A DNA stretch of 23,303 nt from NCBI GenBank assembly GCA_036881885.1, contig JBAJNL010000021.1:1-23303 (forward strand). The letters are read 5' to 3'. The translations under genes were made by a program, and so were the position numbers. The notes below the pieces were generated by a model. The model did not search any database. It had not been told where the DNA came from and saw only the letters and a list, made by a program, of their open reading frames with translations. Every line of letters begins with the position of its first letter. The stretch's first letter is position 1. The stretch comes from JBAJNL01 sp036881885 (GTDB lineage: Bacteria > Pseudomonadota > Alphaproteobacteria > Holosporales > Hepatobacteraceae). Shown in pieces: positions 7,539-15,903 of the stretch.

Positions 7539-9251
7539 ATGAAAACACCCGATGCTGCACCCTCAACCATGAAAGATCGTGATTTTTTAAGGGATACTTG
7601 GACGCTTTTAAAGCTTTTTTGGCGCTCGTCCCAAAAGAAAACCGCTTTTGCCTTGTTGGGTGTTATTACCTTTTTGTTGGCCAGCTTAACGGCACTTGAG
7701 GCCATTTTTACGTATTGGCAGCGCGCTCTTTATGATGCTTTGCAGCAATATGATTGGGGGCAGTTTACGTGGTTGCTTAAACTGTTTGTGCCGCTGGCGT
7801 CGTTGCTGATTGTGCTTTTTATTGGAAAGCAGTTTGCCGAAGTGTTGCTGAAAACAAAGTGGCGACAGTTTTTAACACAGCAGTTTGTGCAAAAGTGGCT
7901 TACCGACAAGCGCTATTATCTTTTGCAATTTACCATGCTGAGAACCGACAACCCTGACCAACGTTTGGCCGAAGACCTTGAGCATATCACCTCAACGGGA
8001 CTCAGCCTTTTCGTTAGTTTTGTGGGAGCCTTTTTTGCGCTGTTTGTCTTTTTAAATATTCTGTGGACGCTCTCGGGAGCATGCCCCGTCTCTTTGGGTG
8101 GTATTTCTTTTAACATTCCCGGTCATCTTGTGTTGGCAGCTTTTGTGTACTCGGTGGTGGGCACTTATTTTACAAGACGTGTTATGCGTCCCTTTCCACC
8201 CCTTTATGTGGCGCTTGAGCGCACAGAAGGTTCGTTTCGCTATGCGTTGGCGCGCGTGCGTGAATATGGCGAAAGTGTGGCGTTCTACCATGGTGAAGAG
8301 CGAGAAGACACCAAACTGAAGGGGCTTTTTGCACATATCTATGACGCCACCATCGCCATTGCGCGCAAAATGATTGGTGTGAATCTGTGGCTGTCATTTT
8401 ATGGTCAATTGGCGATTGTGGCGCCTTATTTGCTGATGGCACCGCGGTATTTTAAAGAAAAACTGGCCATTGGTATTCTTTTTCAAGTCGCTTCTAGTTT
8501 TAGCAATGTGCAAAACGCTTTCAGCGTTATCGTCAATAACTATCCAACCTTTATTGCCCTGAAGGCCAGTATTCAACGTATCTTGGCTTTTGATGCCGCA
8601 ATGGAGGCGCTTTCAAAAGCACGCACCCATCTTCAGCTGACAACGCATAAGCAAAAAACAGTGGTGCTTAAAAACCTGACCCTTCAAACGCCTGAGGGAA
8701 AAACGATTCTAAAAATTGCAGATAAAACACTTGAAGAGGGTACGTCCCTTCTGATCAAAGGGCCATCAGGTATTGGCAAAAGCACGTTGCTGCGCGCGCT
8801 TTCGGGCATGTGGCCCTTTGGTGAGGGGGCGATTATCAGGCCTGAAAAACGTCTTTTTTTCATTCCGCAAAAGCCTTATCTGCCGCTGGGCACGCTAAGA
8901 GAAGCGTTGGCGTATCCTCAGGAAGCTGCGTCATTTGATGATAAGGCGCTGTGCGATGTGCTTGAGGCCTGCGGGCTTGCGCATCTTAAGGAGCGCCTTT
9001 CAACCCATGCGTTCTGGACGCAAATTTTATCAGGTGGCGAGGCGCAGCGTTTAGCGTTTGCGCGGCTGTTGCTGTTTAAGCCTGACTGGGCCTTTTTGGA
9101 CGAGGCGACATCGGCGCTGGATGAAAAGGCAGGGGCACAGCTTTATCAGCTGGTTCAAAAGCGTTTGCCACGCCTGACCATGGTTAGCGTTGGACACAAG
9201 CCCACCCTTGATGCCTTTCACCAAAAAAGCTGGCAACTTGATGCAGGCTAA
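7539..9251 (+). CDS. ABC transporter with fused permease and ATPase (SbmA/BacA-YddA-like)
   Basis: This 570-residue half-transporter has an N-terminal membrane domain (about residues 20-340, several hydrophobic helices) of the ABC_membrane_2 type seen in YddA and in SbmA/BacA relatives. It is joined to a C-terminal ATPase. Walker A GPSGIGKST is at 408-416, the signature LSGGEAQR at 497-504, and Walker B FLDE at 519-522 followed by ATSALD. It would work as a homodimer in the inner membrane. Relatives move peptides, cobalamin or long-chain substrates; the substrate here cannot be read from sequence. ATG 7539 has AGAGG at 7525-7529. A second Met at codon 11 is a less likely start. It lies 26 nt behind the DUF3501 gene. 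Confidence 0.88.
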   Translation: MKTPDAAPSTMKDRDFLRDTWTLLKLFWRSSQKKTAFALLGVITFLLASLTALEAIFTYWQRALYDALQQYDWGQFTWLLKLFVPLASLLIVLFIGKQFAEVLLKTKWRQFLTQQFVQKWLTDKRYYLLQFTMLRTDNPDQRLAEDLEHITSTGLSLFVSFVGAFFALFVFLNILWTLSGACPVSLGGISFNIPGHLVLAAFVYSVVGTYFTRRVMRPFPPLYVALERTEGSFRYALARVREYGESVAFYHGEEREDTKLKGLFAHIYDATIAIARKMIGVNLWLSFYGQLAIVAPYLLMAPRYFKEKLAIGILFQVASSFSNVQNAFSVIVNNYPTFIALKASIQRILAFDAAMEALSKARTHLQLTTHKQKTVVLKNLTLQTPEGKTILKIADKTLEEGTSLLIKGPSGIGKSTLLRALSGMWPFGEGAIIRPEKRLFFIPQKPYLPLGTLREALAYPQEAASFDDKALCDVLEACGLAHLKERLSTHAFWTQILSGGEAQRLAFARLLLFKPDWAFLDEATSALDEKAGAQLYQLVQKRLPRLTMVSVGHKPTLDAFHQKSWQLDAG

Positions 9252-9444
9252 ATGTCTTTGCCGTTAGGATGTTTGTGGCTTTTTAAAAGGCGTCAAACAC
9301 ATTTTTTTCTTGATTTTTTGCCGCTTTTAAGGCATTTGTTAGGGGGGCTTTTGCAGCGTGGTAGCGCACAAGGGCCTCTTTTTAAAAGACAGGAATCGGC
9401 GGATGCTTAACTTTAAGGTTGGCTGATTTGCTAAAGGAGAGATG

Positions 9445-11436
9445 ATGAGCAATAAAATTATTGGAATCGATCTTGGCACCACAAACTCGTGCGTGTCTGT
9501 GATGGAGGGCGGCAAAGCCAAAGTAATTGAAAACAACGAGGGTGGCCGGACGACCCCTTCGATTGTGGCGTTTACAAAAAGCGGTGAAAGATTGTGCGGC
9601 CAGGTGGCCAAGCGCCAAGGTGCCACAAACGCCAAAAACACCTTTTACAGCATCAAGCGTTTGATTGGCCGATCGTTTGATGATCCGATCACCAAGCGTG
9701 ATCAAGACCTTGTGCCTTATGATATTGTGAAAGGTGACAATGGGGATGCGTGGGTTGAAGCGCATGGCAAAAAGTATAGCCCCAGCCAGATTAGCTCGTA
9801 CATTTTGCAAAAAATGAAAGAAACGGCCGAATCTTATTTGGGCTCAAAAGTTGAAAAGGCCGTGATTACGGTGCCGGCCTATTTTGACGATGCGCAGCGT
9901 CAGGCCACCAAAGATGCAGGGCGCATTGCCGGCCTTGATGTGCAACGTATTATTAACGAGCCCACAGCGGCGGCTTTAGCCTATGGCCTTGAAAAGAACA
10001 AAAGCGGCAAAGTGGCTGTTTATGATTTGGGCGGTGGTACGTTTGACGTGTCGATTCTTGAGATTGATAATGGCGTTTTTGAAGTGCTTGCCACAAACGG
10101 CGATACCTTTTTGGGCGGTGAAGATTTTGACAAGGCCATTATCGATTATTTGGCTGACGAATTTAAAAAAGAAAATGCTATTGATCTGAAAGCAGATCCT
10201 TTGGCCTTGCAGCGCTTGAAAGAGGCAGCTGAAAAAGCGAAGATCGAGCTTTCCTCGCGGGCCGAAACAGACATCAACTTGCCCTTTATCTCGGCACGTG
10301 ATAACAACCCTGTGCACTTGCAAATCTCGCTAACGCGCGCCAAGTTCGAAAGCTTGGTCGACGATCTGGTCAAACGCACACTAACTCCTTGCGAAAAAGC
10401 CCTCAAAGATGCCAAGCTTGACAAAAGCGACATCACAGAGGTGGTGCTTGTGGGCGGCATGACACGCATGCCCAAAGTGCAAGAGGCCGTTAAAACGTTC
10501 TTTGGCAAAGCACCTCACAAGGGCGTGAACCCCGATGAGGTGGTGGCCATTGGTGCGGCCATTCAGGGGGGTGTTTTGGCCGGCGATGTAAAGGACGTGG
10601 TGTTGTTGGATGTCACACCTTTGTCGCTGGGTATTGAAACGTTGGGCGGTGTGTTCACACGCCTTATCAAGCGCAACACAACCATTCCATCAAAAGAAAC
10701 ACAAGTGTTTTCAACGGCTGACGATAACCAGCCTGCCGTGACTATTCGTGTGTTCCAAGGTGAGCGCGAAATGGCAGCTGACAACAAGCTTTTGGGCCAA
10801 TTTGATTTGGTGGGTTTGCCCCCCGCACCGCGCGGCATGCCGCAAATTGAGGTGACCTTTGATATCGATGCCAACGGCTTGGTGCATGTGTCGGCCAAAG
10901 ACAAGGCAACCAATAAAGAGCAAAAGATCGAGATTAAATCTTCGGGCGGCTTGTCGGAAGAAGAGATCGAAAAAATGGTCAAAGAGGCCGAAGAGCATGC
11001 CGATGCAGACAAAAAGAAAAAAGAGTCTGTTGAGGTGAAGAACCAAGCTGAAGGCCTTGCGCACACCACCGAAAAAAATCTAAAAGAGCACGGTGACAAG
11101 CTTGAGGTAGCTGACAAAGAGGCCATTGAGTCTGCGCTTAAAACTTTGCAAGAAAACTTGAAAGGTGACGATGCAGAGGCCGTTAAAAAGAGCATAGAAG
11201 AGCTGGCGCAAAAATCGATGAAGCTGGGTGAAATCATGTACAAGGCCGAGCAAGAAAAGGCTGCTGCCGCGCAAAAAACCGATGCAGCGCCTGATGCTGC
11301 ATCCGATGCGGCTTCATCTGATGAAGCCTCGGCTGCTTCAAAGGGTGGTGAAGAAGACGCCAAAGTGGTGGACGCCGAATTTGAGGATGTCTCTAAGAAA
11401 GAGGACGACTCACCTAAAGGTCGTCAGCGCGGCTAA
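9445..11436 (+). CDS. dnaK: Molecular chaperone DnaK (Hsp70)
   Basis: DnaK is the ATP-driven Hsp70 chaperone of the cytosol. The N-terminal ATPase domain shows GIDLGTTNSCVSVMEGG, the phosphate loop DLGGGTFDVSILEI and VVLVGGMTRMPKVQ. The linker VVLLDVTPLSLGIETLGG leads into the substrate-binding domain, then a helical lid and an Ala/Asp-rich tail with VVDAEFEDV before a basic end. Length is normal. Two ATGs are adjacent; 9445 is chosen because AAAGGAG at 9433-9439 stands 5 nt from it but only 2 nt from 9442, and family proteins begin MSK-like. No dnaJ follows: the stop is followed by repeats and the convergent fdxA. A clear heat-shock promoter was not found in the 190-nt upstream gap. Confidence 0.98.
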   Translation: MSNKIIGIDLGTTNSCVSVMEGGKAKVIENNEGGRTTPSIVAFTKSGERLCGQVAKRQGATNAKNTFYSIKRLIGRSFDDPITKRDQDLVPYDIVKGDNGDAWVEAHGKKYSPSQISSYILQKMKETAESYLGSKVEKAVITVPAYFDDAQRQATKDAGRIAGLDVQRIINEPTAAALAYGLEKNKSGKVAVYDLGGGTFDVSILEIDNGVFEVLATNGDTFLGGEDFDKAIIDYLADEFKKENAIDLKADPLALQRLKEAAEKAKIELSSRAETDINLPFISARDNNPVHLQISLTRAKFESLVDDLVKRTLTPCEKALKDAKLDKSDITEVVLVGGMTRMPKVQEAVKTFFGKAPHKGVNPDEVVAIGAAIQGGVLAGDVKDVVLLDVTPLSLGIETLGGVFTRLIKRNTTIPSKETQVFSTADDNQPAVTIRVFQGEREMAADNKLLGQFDLVGLPPAPRGMPQIEVTFDIDANGLVHVSAKDKATNKEQKIEIKSSGGLSEEEIEKMVKEAEEHADADKKKKESVEVKNQAEGLAHTTEKNLKEHGDKLEVADKEAIESALKTLQENLKGDDAEAVKKSIEELAQKSMKLGEIMYKAEQEKAAAAQKTDAAPDAASDAASSDEASAASKGGEEDAKVVDAEFEDVSKKEDDSPKGRQRG

Positions 11437-11451
11437 CACATAGCATGGGCC

Positions 11452-11490
11452 ATGGCCGATTGTGATCGCGACCGGCCATTCGCTTTTTCT
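11452..11490 (+). terminator. Possible Rho-independent terminator of dnaK
   Basis: ATGGCCG (11452-11458) can pair with CGGCCAT (11473-11479), a seven-pair G+C-rich stem with a 14-nt loop, followed by TCGCTTTTTCT. The stem begins 15 nt after the dnaK stop codon. The loop is long and the block already resembles degenerate repeat sequence, so the call is tentative. Confidence 0.4.
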
Positions 11491-11545
11491 CGTCATGACG
11501 ACCGGCTAGCGCGCCCATCGTCATCGCGAATGGCCAAGCCCCACT

Positions 11546-11721
11546 CGTCATCGCGAACGACCAACGGTCGTGTGGCGATCCACATGCCGCGTACTTAAAG
11601 CGGCCTAAGCACACTGGATTGCCGCGTCGAAACATACGTTTCTCCTCGCAATGACAAATTTGGGCACGACACATCACATTGATCGTCATCGCGAACGATC
11701 AACGGTCGTGTGGCGATCCAC
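11546..11721. repeat. Repeat cluster 2: composite palindromic repeats
   Basis: This lies between the convergent genes dnaK and fdxA. A type II hairpin is at 11546-11583, with inner stem GACC-AAC-GGTC. It is followed by a 31-nt spacer that can itself fold (CCGC ... GCGG), then a type I hairpin at 11615-11656 with inner stem GAAACATACGTTTC. Together they form one composite unit of 111 nt. A second type II copy is at 11684-11721, nearly identical to the first. The stretch 11490-11545 holds more degenerate type II pieces. It is the clearest example of the unit in this window. Confidence 0.92.
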
Positions 11722-11758
11722 ATGCAGTTTAGTCAAGTTTACAATGACAACTTTGGTT

Positions 11759-12100
11759 TTAACGGCCTTCGTCCGGATCAGGGGCAGGGTCAAGGTCTTT
11801 CAGCTTATCTGCGGTGTCTTTTAAAGCATCGGCGTTTTTCATCGGTGCTTTTGCCTCGGTAATTTCGGGCCAAAGGGCCGCGTACTTGCGGTTAAGGGGC
11901 AGCCATTTTTCGGCGCCTTCTTCGGTGTCGGCTTTAATGGCTTTGGCGGGGCACTCAATCACGCACACGCCACAATCAATGCATACGTCGGGGTCAATCA
12001 CCAGCATGTTTTTGCCGGCCTTAAAACAGTTGACGGGGCAAACGGTCACGCATTCGGTGTATTTGCAGTTCACACAGGCATCGGTCACAACATGGGTCAT
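11759..12100 (-). CDS. fdxA: 7Fe ferredoxin FdxA
   Basis: This is a small cytosolic electron carrier of 113 residues. The N-terminal pattern has Cys9, Cys12, Cys17, Cys21-Pro and Cys25, and a second group CIDCGVCVIECP follows. That is the arrangement of the [3Fe-4S][4Fe-4S] ferredoxins of the FdxA type common in alphaproteobacteria. The C-terminal extension is charged, as usual in the family. Its redox partner is not evident. It begins 24 nt after the priA stop on the same strand, with GAAAG upstream of ATG, and appears to be the last gene of the kdsD-lpt-priA operon. A type II repeat hairpin lies 37 nt beyond its stop codon and could help end or stabilise the transcript. Confidence 0.95.
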   Translation of the reverse strand: MTHVVTDACVNCKYTECVTVCPVNCFKAGKNMLVIDPDVCIDCGVCVIECPAKAIKADTEEGAEKWLPLNRKYAALWPEITEAKAPMKNADALKDTADKLKDLDPAPDPDEGR

Positions 12101-12124
12101 AAAACAGCTTTCGTTTCAAAGGAA

Positions 12125-14134
12125 CTAATGAAAGTCATAAGGATCTATATCAATTTGCACGCGAATTGAAAAGGGCGGCCTTGCAGACGCTAGCCATTTT
12201 TTCAGCAGCGCATGGGGATATCCTTTAAGGGCGTGCAGCAAAAAGCGATAGCGATAGCGGTTTCTGATTTTGGGAATAGGCGCCGGAATGGGGCCCAGAC
12301 ACTTGATCGATTGCTGTTGCGCCATGTCATGGGGAATAAAGCTGGCTAAATGGTTGGCAAAGGCGCGGGTTGCCTGATCAGAAGGACCCTCTAAAATCAC
12401 TGCAGCCATGCGGTTTTGCGGGGGCAGATGCGCATCAATGCGCTCTTTGAGGGCCTCTTGGCTCCACGTTGCATAAGGCTGTGTTTGAAAAGCTTTGATC
12501 AGGGGATGATCAAGGTGGCGTGTTTGCAGCATTACCTCACCCGCCAGCGCGCCGCGGCCAGCCCGGCCCGCCACTTGTTCTAGCAGCTGATAAAGGTGTT
12601 CGTGTGCTCTAAAGTCAAAGTGATGCAAGGCATGGTCAATCTCAAGAATACCCACAAAAGTAAGGCTTGGAAAATGATGCCCTTTGGCCACCATTTGCGT
12701 GCCAATGAGGATATCGATTTGTTTGGCCTCGATGGCTAAAACCGTTTCTTCAAGGCGTTTGCGCGTCATGCCGTCACTGCTTAGCAGCTGAATGCGTGCC
12801 TTTGGCAGTTGTTCTTGCACAAGGTCACGCAGCTTTTCAATGCCGTATCCTGCAAGCGATAACATGGTTTGGCTGTGACACGTTTTGCAGATAGGTGCGC
12901 TTTGAAAGCCGCACTGATGGCACAACAGAAAATCGCTTTTTTGGTGAAACACAAGGCCTTTGTCGCACCGCGGACACAGCGAAACGCCGCCGCACGTTTT
13001 GCATGACACAAAAGGGGCATAGCCGCGCCGGTTCAAAAAAAGCAGGCTTTGCTCACCACGCGCTAAGGTGTCTTGCAGTTTTTCAAGAAAGGATTCGGCA
13101 AGCGGCTCTTTGTGGGTGTTTTTGGTGGGGGCCTGTGTGGCGGTGATGCGAGGAGGCGTGGCCTTAAAGCGCGCCTTAAGGCGGACCTCGTTGTATTTTT
13201 GACACGTTACATTGTAAAGGGTTTCAAAAGAGGGGGTGGCGCTTGACAGCAAAACAGGGATTTGCGCAAGGGAGGCGCGCAAAACAGCCATGTCGCGTGC
13301 ATGATAACGCACGCCGTCTGCTTGCTTAAAGGTGGTGTCGTGTTCTTCGTCCACAACAATGGCGGCAAGGTTTTGATAGGGTAAAAACAGCGCCGATCGC
13401 GCCCCCACAATGACGCGTGCGTGTCCTTGGGTGATCTGTTGATAGGCTTTGCGGCGACCAGCGGGCGTTAAGGCCGAGTGCCAAAGGGTGGGTTCAAACC
13501 CAAAGCGTTTTTCAAACCGCCCACACCACTGCGGTGTCAGCGCGATTTCGGGCAAAAGCACTAAAGCTTGCGCGGCAGTGTGTTGCTGCATGACCGCTTG
13601 AAGCCACTGCAGATAAACCTCGGTTTTTCCAGATCCTGTGGCGCCATAAAGCAAAAGAGGCTTTTTTTCGGGCGTTTGGGCCAGTAAAGACGTTAGCGCT
13701 TTCTCTTGCGCGTCAGACAACGTGGCCTGCTGTGGCGACCCGTTTTGTGGCGTAAAATCGGCAGGGGGTTTGTTAAAGGCATCGCTTGTGGGCATGGCCA
13801 TTTTAAGCAAAGAGCCCAAAGGTGCCATCGTATAACGGGCCGCCTTTTTGAGAAAGGTTAACAGGTCAGGGCGCAGCACAAAGGGATGCACCGCAAGCAA
13901 AGGCTTAATTTGCAAAGGCGCGGCATCGCGTTTCTTTTGTGTATCAGAAGATGTCTCAGCATGTTTCTCAGGCGGCGTGAAGGTTTCTGAGAGCGCCCAC
14001 ACAGCGCCCCACAGCATGCGTTTACCAAAAGACACTTGCACAATTTGGCCCACGCATGGCGGGGGTGTGTCAGGCGGCGCCTGATAGGTGAAGGTTTGCT
14101 CAAGAGCCGTTGGTAAAAGAACATGGCAAAACAT
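12125..14134 (-). CDS. priA: Primosomal protein N' (replication restart helicase PriA)
   Basis: PriA is a superfamily 2 DNA helicase that recognises stalled forks and reloads the replisome. The 669-residue protein has the N-terminal DNA-binding domain, Walker A GATGSGKT near residue 164, the DEEH box in VVDEEHDTTFKQ near residue 264, and a zinc-binding insertion of paired cysteines at about residues 375-420 (CKTCGG, CPRC, CHQC, CKTC). The helicase motif VAGRAGRG is also present. It is slightly shorter than the 700-730 residues common in the family, with all key motifs kept. It starts only 11 nt after the lptB stop, so it is translated from the lpt transcript. This is an unusual partner for LPS genes as far as I know. 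Confidence 0.96.
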   Translation of the reverse strand: MFCHVLLPTALEQTFTYQAPPDTPPPCVGQIVQVSFGKRMLWGAVWALSETFTPPEKHAETSSDTQKKRDAAPLQIKPLLAVHPFVLRPDLLTFLKKAARYTMAPLGSLLKMAMPTSDAFNKPPADFTPQNGSPQQATLSDAQEKALTSLLAQTPEKKPLLLYGATGSGKTEVYLQWLQAVMQQHTAAQALVLLPEIALTPQWCGRFEKRFGFEPTLWHSALTPAGRRKAYQQITQGHARVIVGARSALFLPYQNLAAIVVDEEHDTTFKQADGVRYHARDMAVLRASLAQIPVLLSSATPSFETLYNVTCQKYNEVRLKARFKATPPRITATQAPTKNTHKEPLAESFLEKLQDTLARGEQSLLFLNRRGYAPFVSCKTCGGVSLCPRCDKGLVFHQKSDFLLCHQCGFQSAPICKTCHSQTMLSLAGYGIEKLRDLVQEQLPKARIQLLSSDGMTRKRLEETVLAIEAKQIDILIGTQMVAKGHHFPSLTFVGILEIDHALHHFDFRAHEHLYQLLEQVAGRAGRGALAGEVMLQTRHLDHPLIKAFQTQPYATWSQEALKERIDAHLPPQNRMAAVILEGPSDQATRAFANHLASFIPHDMAQQQSIKCLGPIPAPIPKIRNRYRYRFLLHALKGYPHALLKKWLASARPPFSIRVQIDIDPYDFH

Positions 14135-14145
14135 GTGTGGGGGCC

Positions 14146-14880
14146 CTAAAGTTGAAAGTGGCTTCCAAGATAGGTGGCGCGCACTTTTTTGTCGGCAGCA
14201 ATGGCTTTGGGGGTGCCCTCTTTAAAGACAATGCCATTGTTTAGAATATAGGCGCGATCCACAACGGCCAAGGTTTCACGCACGTTGTGGTCGGTGATTA
14301 AAATGCCAATGTTGCGATCTTTAAGATGCGTGATCAGTGACCGCACATCTTGAATCATTTTAGGGTCAATGCCAGCCAGCGGCTCATCAAATAAGATAAA
14401 ATGCGGATCACCAATCAAACAGCGCGCAATTTCAACCCGCCGCCGCTCGCCGCCCGAAAGCACCTTGGCGCTTTGAAAGCGAATGTGGTTCAGGTCAAAT
14501 TCATCCAGCAGTTGCTGCAGGTGATTTTGTTGTGTGGCGCGATCTTTATAAAAAAGCTCTAAAATGGCTAGCAGGTTTTGCTCGACGGTGAGCCCGCGAA
14601 AAATCGATGTGTCTTGCGGCAAATAGCGAATGCCAAAGCGTGCACGCATATACATGGGCAGTTGGGTCAGATCAAGGTGCCCTAAAAAGATTTGCCCCCC
14701 ATCAACCGATGCTAAGCCCGCGATCACACTAAAGCAGGTGGTTTTACCGGCGCCGTTGGGGCCTAAAAGGCCCACAATCTCACCACGTTTGACTTCAATA
14801 TTAACGTTGTTTAAAACCGAGCGCCCCTTATAGTGCTTTTGAAGGTTACGTGCTGAAAGGGTAAGGGGTGTATCAGACAT
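14146..14880 (-). CDS. lptB: LPS export ABC transporter ATP-binding protein LptB
   Basis: LptB is the cytosolic ATPase of the LptB2FGC complex that extracts lipopolysaccharide from the inner membrane. The 244-residue protein has Walker A GPNGAGKT at residues 40-47, the signature LSGGERRRVEIARCL, Walker B FILFDEPLAGIDP and the switch His in ITDHNVRETL. The ERRR after the signature and the length are typical of LptB rather than of amino-acid transporters of similar sequence. It starts 9 nt after the lptA stop and ends 11 nt before priA. The LptF and LptG membrane partners are not in the window. Confidence 0.97.
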   Translation of the reverse strand: MSDTPLTLSARNLQKHYKGRSVLNNVNIEVKRGEIVGLLGPNGAGKTTCFSVIAGLASVDGGQIFLGHLDLTQLPMYMRARFGIRYLPQDTSIFRGLTVEQNLLAILELFYKDRATQQNHLQQLLDEFDLNHIRFQSAKVLSGGERRRVEIARCLIGDPHFILFDEPLAGIDPKMIQDVRSLITHLKDRNIGILITDHNVRETLAVVDRAYILNNGIVFKEGTPKAIAADKKVRATYLGSHFQL

Positions 14881-14889
14881 AAAAACGCA

Positions 14890-15903
14890 TCAAACTTTCT
14901 TGGAAGAGGCCGCCTGCTTTGCAAGAAAGGTTGGCTTCTTCAGGTAAACAACCCCTTTAATAGGGCTTGTGGCTGTTGGTTGAGATGAGCGGCTCAGGGC
15001 AGTTGCGGCGGGCACGGGCTTTAAACTTAGACGTTGTGTTTTAAGATTATAAACAGCTTCCTCGGCCTCGACAATATGCTTGCCTTTGGTGCTTTGCACT
15101 TTTCCCTTTAAAAAAATGGTGTTTTTTTGATGGTCATACAAGCCGCTTGTGGCTTTTAGCGTATAAAGGGGTGTTGCAAGCAGAATGTTGTTTTGAAGGT
15201 CAATGCGATCTAAAAGATCACCTTCTGCGGTTGAGGGCGTTTTAGAGGTCGCATCAAAGGGCACTGCTTTCAAAAAATAGTGCATATCATCGCAGATTAA
15301 GACAGCCTGGTAAGAGGTAAACACAATGCGCGGATGCTGCGCATGTCCTGCGCGCTTTGTGGTATGAAATGTGACGGGCGTGTGGCTTGTCAGCACAATG
15401 TTTTGCATTTGCAAAAGAGGGCGGCCCTTCAGGGTGATTAACGCTTGCTTGGCATCATATAAAGCTTGATCACCTTGGCCGTACAGTGTTTCGTAGTAAA
15501 AAGCCACATGTCCTGCGGCGGTCAGATTTTGAAGGCGTCCCCTTGATGAGGTTGCTTGACCTTGTGATGCCCCTTTGGGCGTGGCGTGTTGTAAGGTCAG
15601 GGCCGTGGTGGCAGGTTTTTTGGCTTTCATGAACGATGCCTGACGCGGCGCAAAATGAAGCGTCATCTTGTTGGCCGTGATGCGAAACAGATCCTTTTTC
15701 ACATAAACCGTGTCTTTAGCCGTGCAAACGCCTTTTGACTGGCTGCAATGAATGGATCCCTTGGCCCGCACAAGCAAAGGAGAGGACTCTTTGGCGCCCC
15801 AAAGCAGTGTTGTGGTGCTTGCAAGCAGTATAGCTACAAGGCATTTTTGCGTTGTGTGTATTGCGTCAACGGCGTGTGTTGTGAAGGTGCAATTAATCTT
15901 CAT
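14890..15903 (-). CDS. lptA: Periplasmic LPS bridge protein LptA (OstA-like), long form
   Basis: The protein has an N-terminal hydrophobic signal (about residues 20-36) and then a beta-rich, low-complexity-free region. It includes the OstA/LptA-type pattern of repeated short strands, for example LTAAGHVAFYYETLYGQGDQALYDAKQALITLKG and, near the C-terminus, LKGKVQSTKGKHIVEAEEAVYNLKTQRLSL. LptA forms the periplasmic bridge that carries LPS from LptC to LptD. At 337 residues it is far longer than E. coli LptA (185), apparently through a duplicated or expanded strand region. It overlaps the end of lptC by 11 nt, and lptB follows after 9 nt, which supports the assignment by context. No single catalytic residue applies. 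Confidence 0.85.
   Translation of the reverse strand: MKINCTFTTHAVDAIHTTQKCLVAILLASTTTLLWGAKESSPLLVRAKGSIHCSQSKGVCTAKDTVYVKKDLFRITANKMTLHFAPRQASFMKAKKPATTALTLQHATPKGASQGQATSSRGRLQNLTAAGHVAFYYETLYGQGDQALYDAKQALITLKGRPLLQMQNIVLTSHTPVTFHTTKRAGHAQHPRIVFTSYQAVLICDDMHYFLKAVPFDATSKTPSTAEGDLLDRIDLQNNILLATPLYTLKATSGLYDHQKNTIFLKGKVQSTKGKHIVEAEEAVYNLKTQRLSLKPVPAATALSRSSQPTATSPIKGVVYLKKPTFLAKQAASSKKV

Noticed and set aside
9309..9338. Heat-shock (sigma32) promoter for dnaK, CTTGAT-N18-CATTTG
   Set aside because: Only the -35 half resembles the consensus; the -10 half is poor and the region is rich in T runs, so it was not listed as a feature.
10563..11363. Long minus-strand frame of 266 codons opposite dnaK
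   Set aside because: It is a Ser/Ala-rich shadow of the dnaK coding strand with no start signal or recognisable domain.
11546..11721. Possible CRISPR array
   Set aside because: The repeats are few, differ in type and orientation, have palindromes with variable centres, and are dispersed through the window; there are no regular spacers or cas genes.
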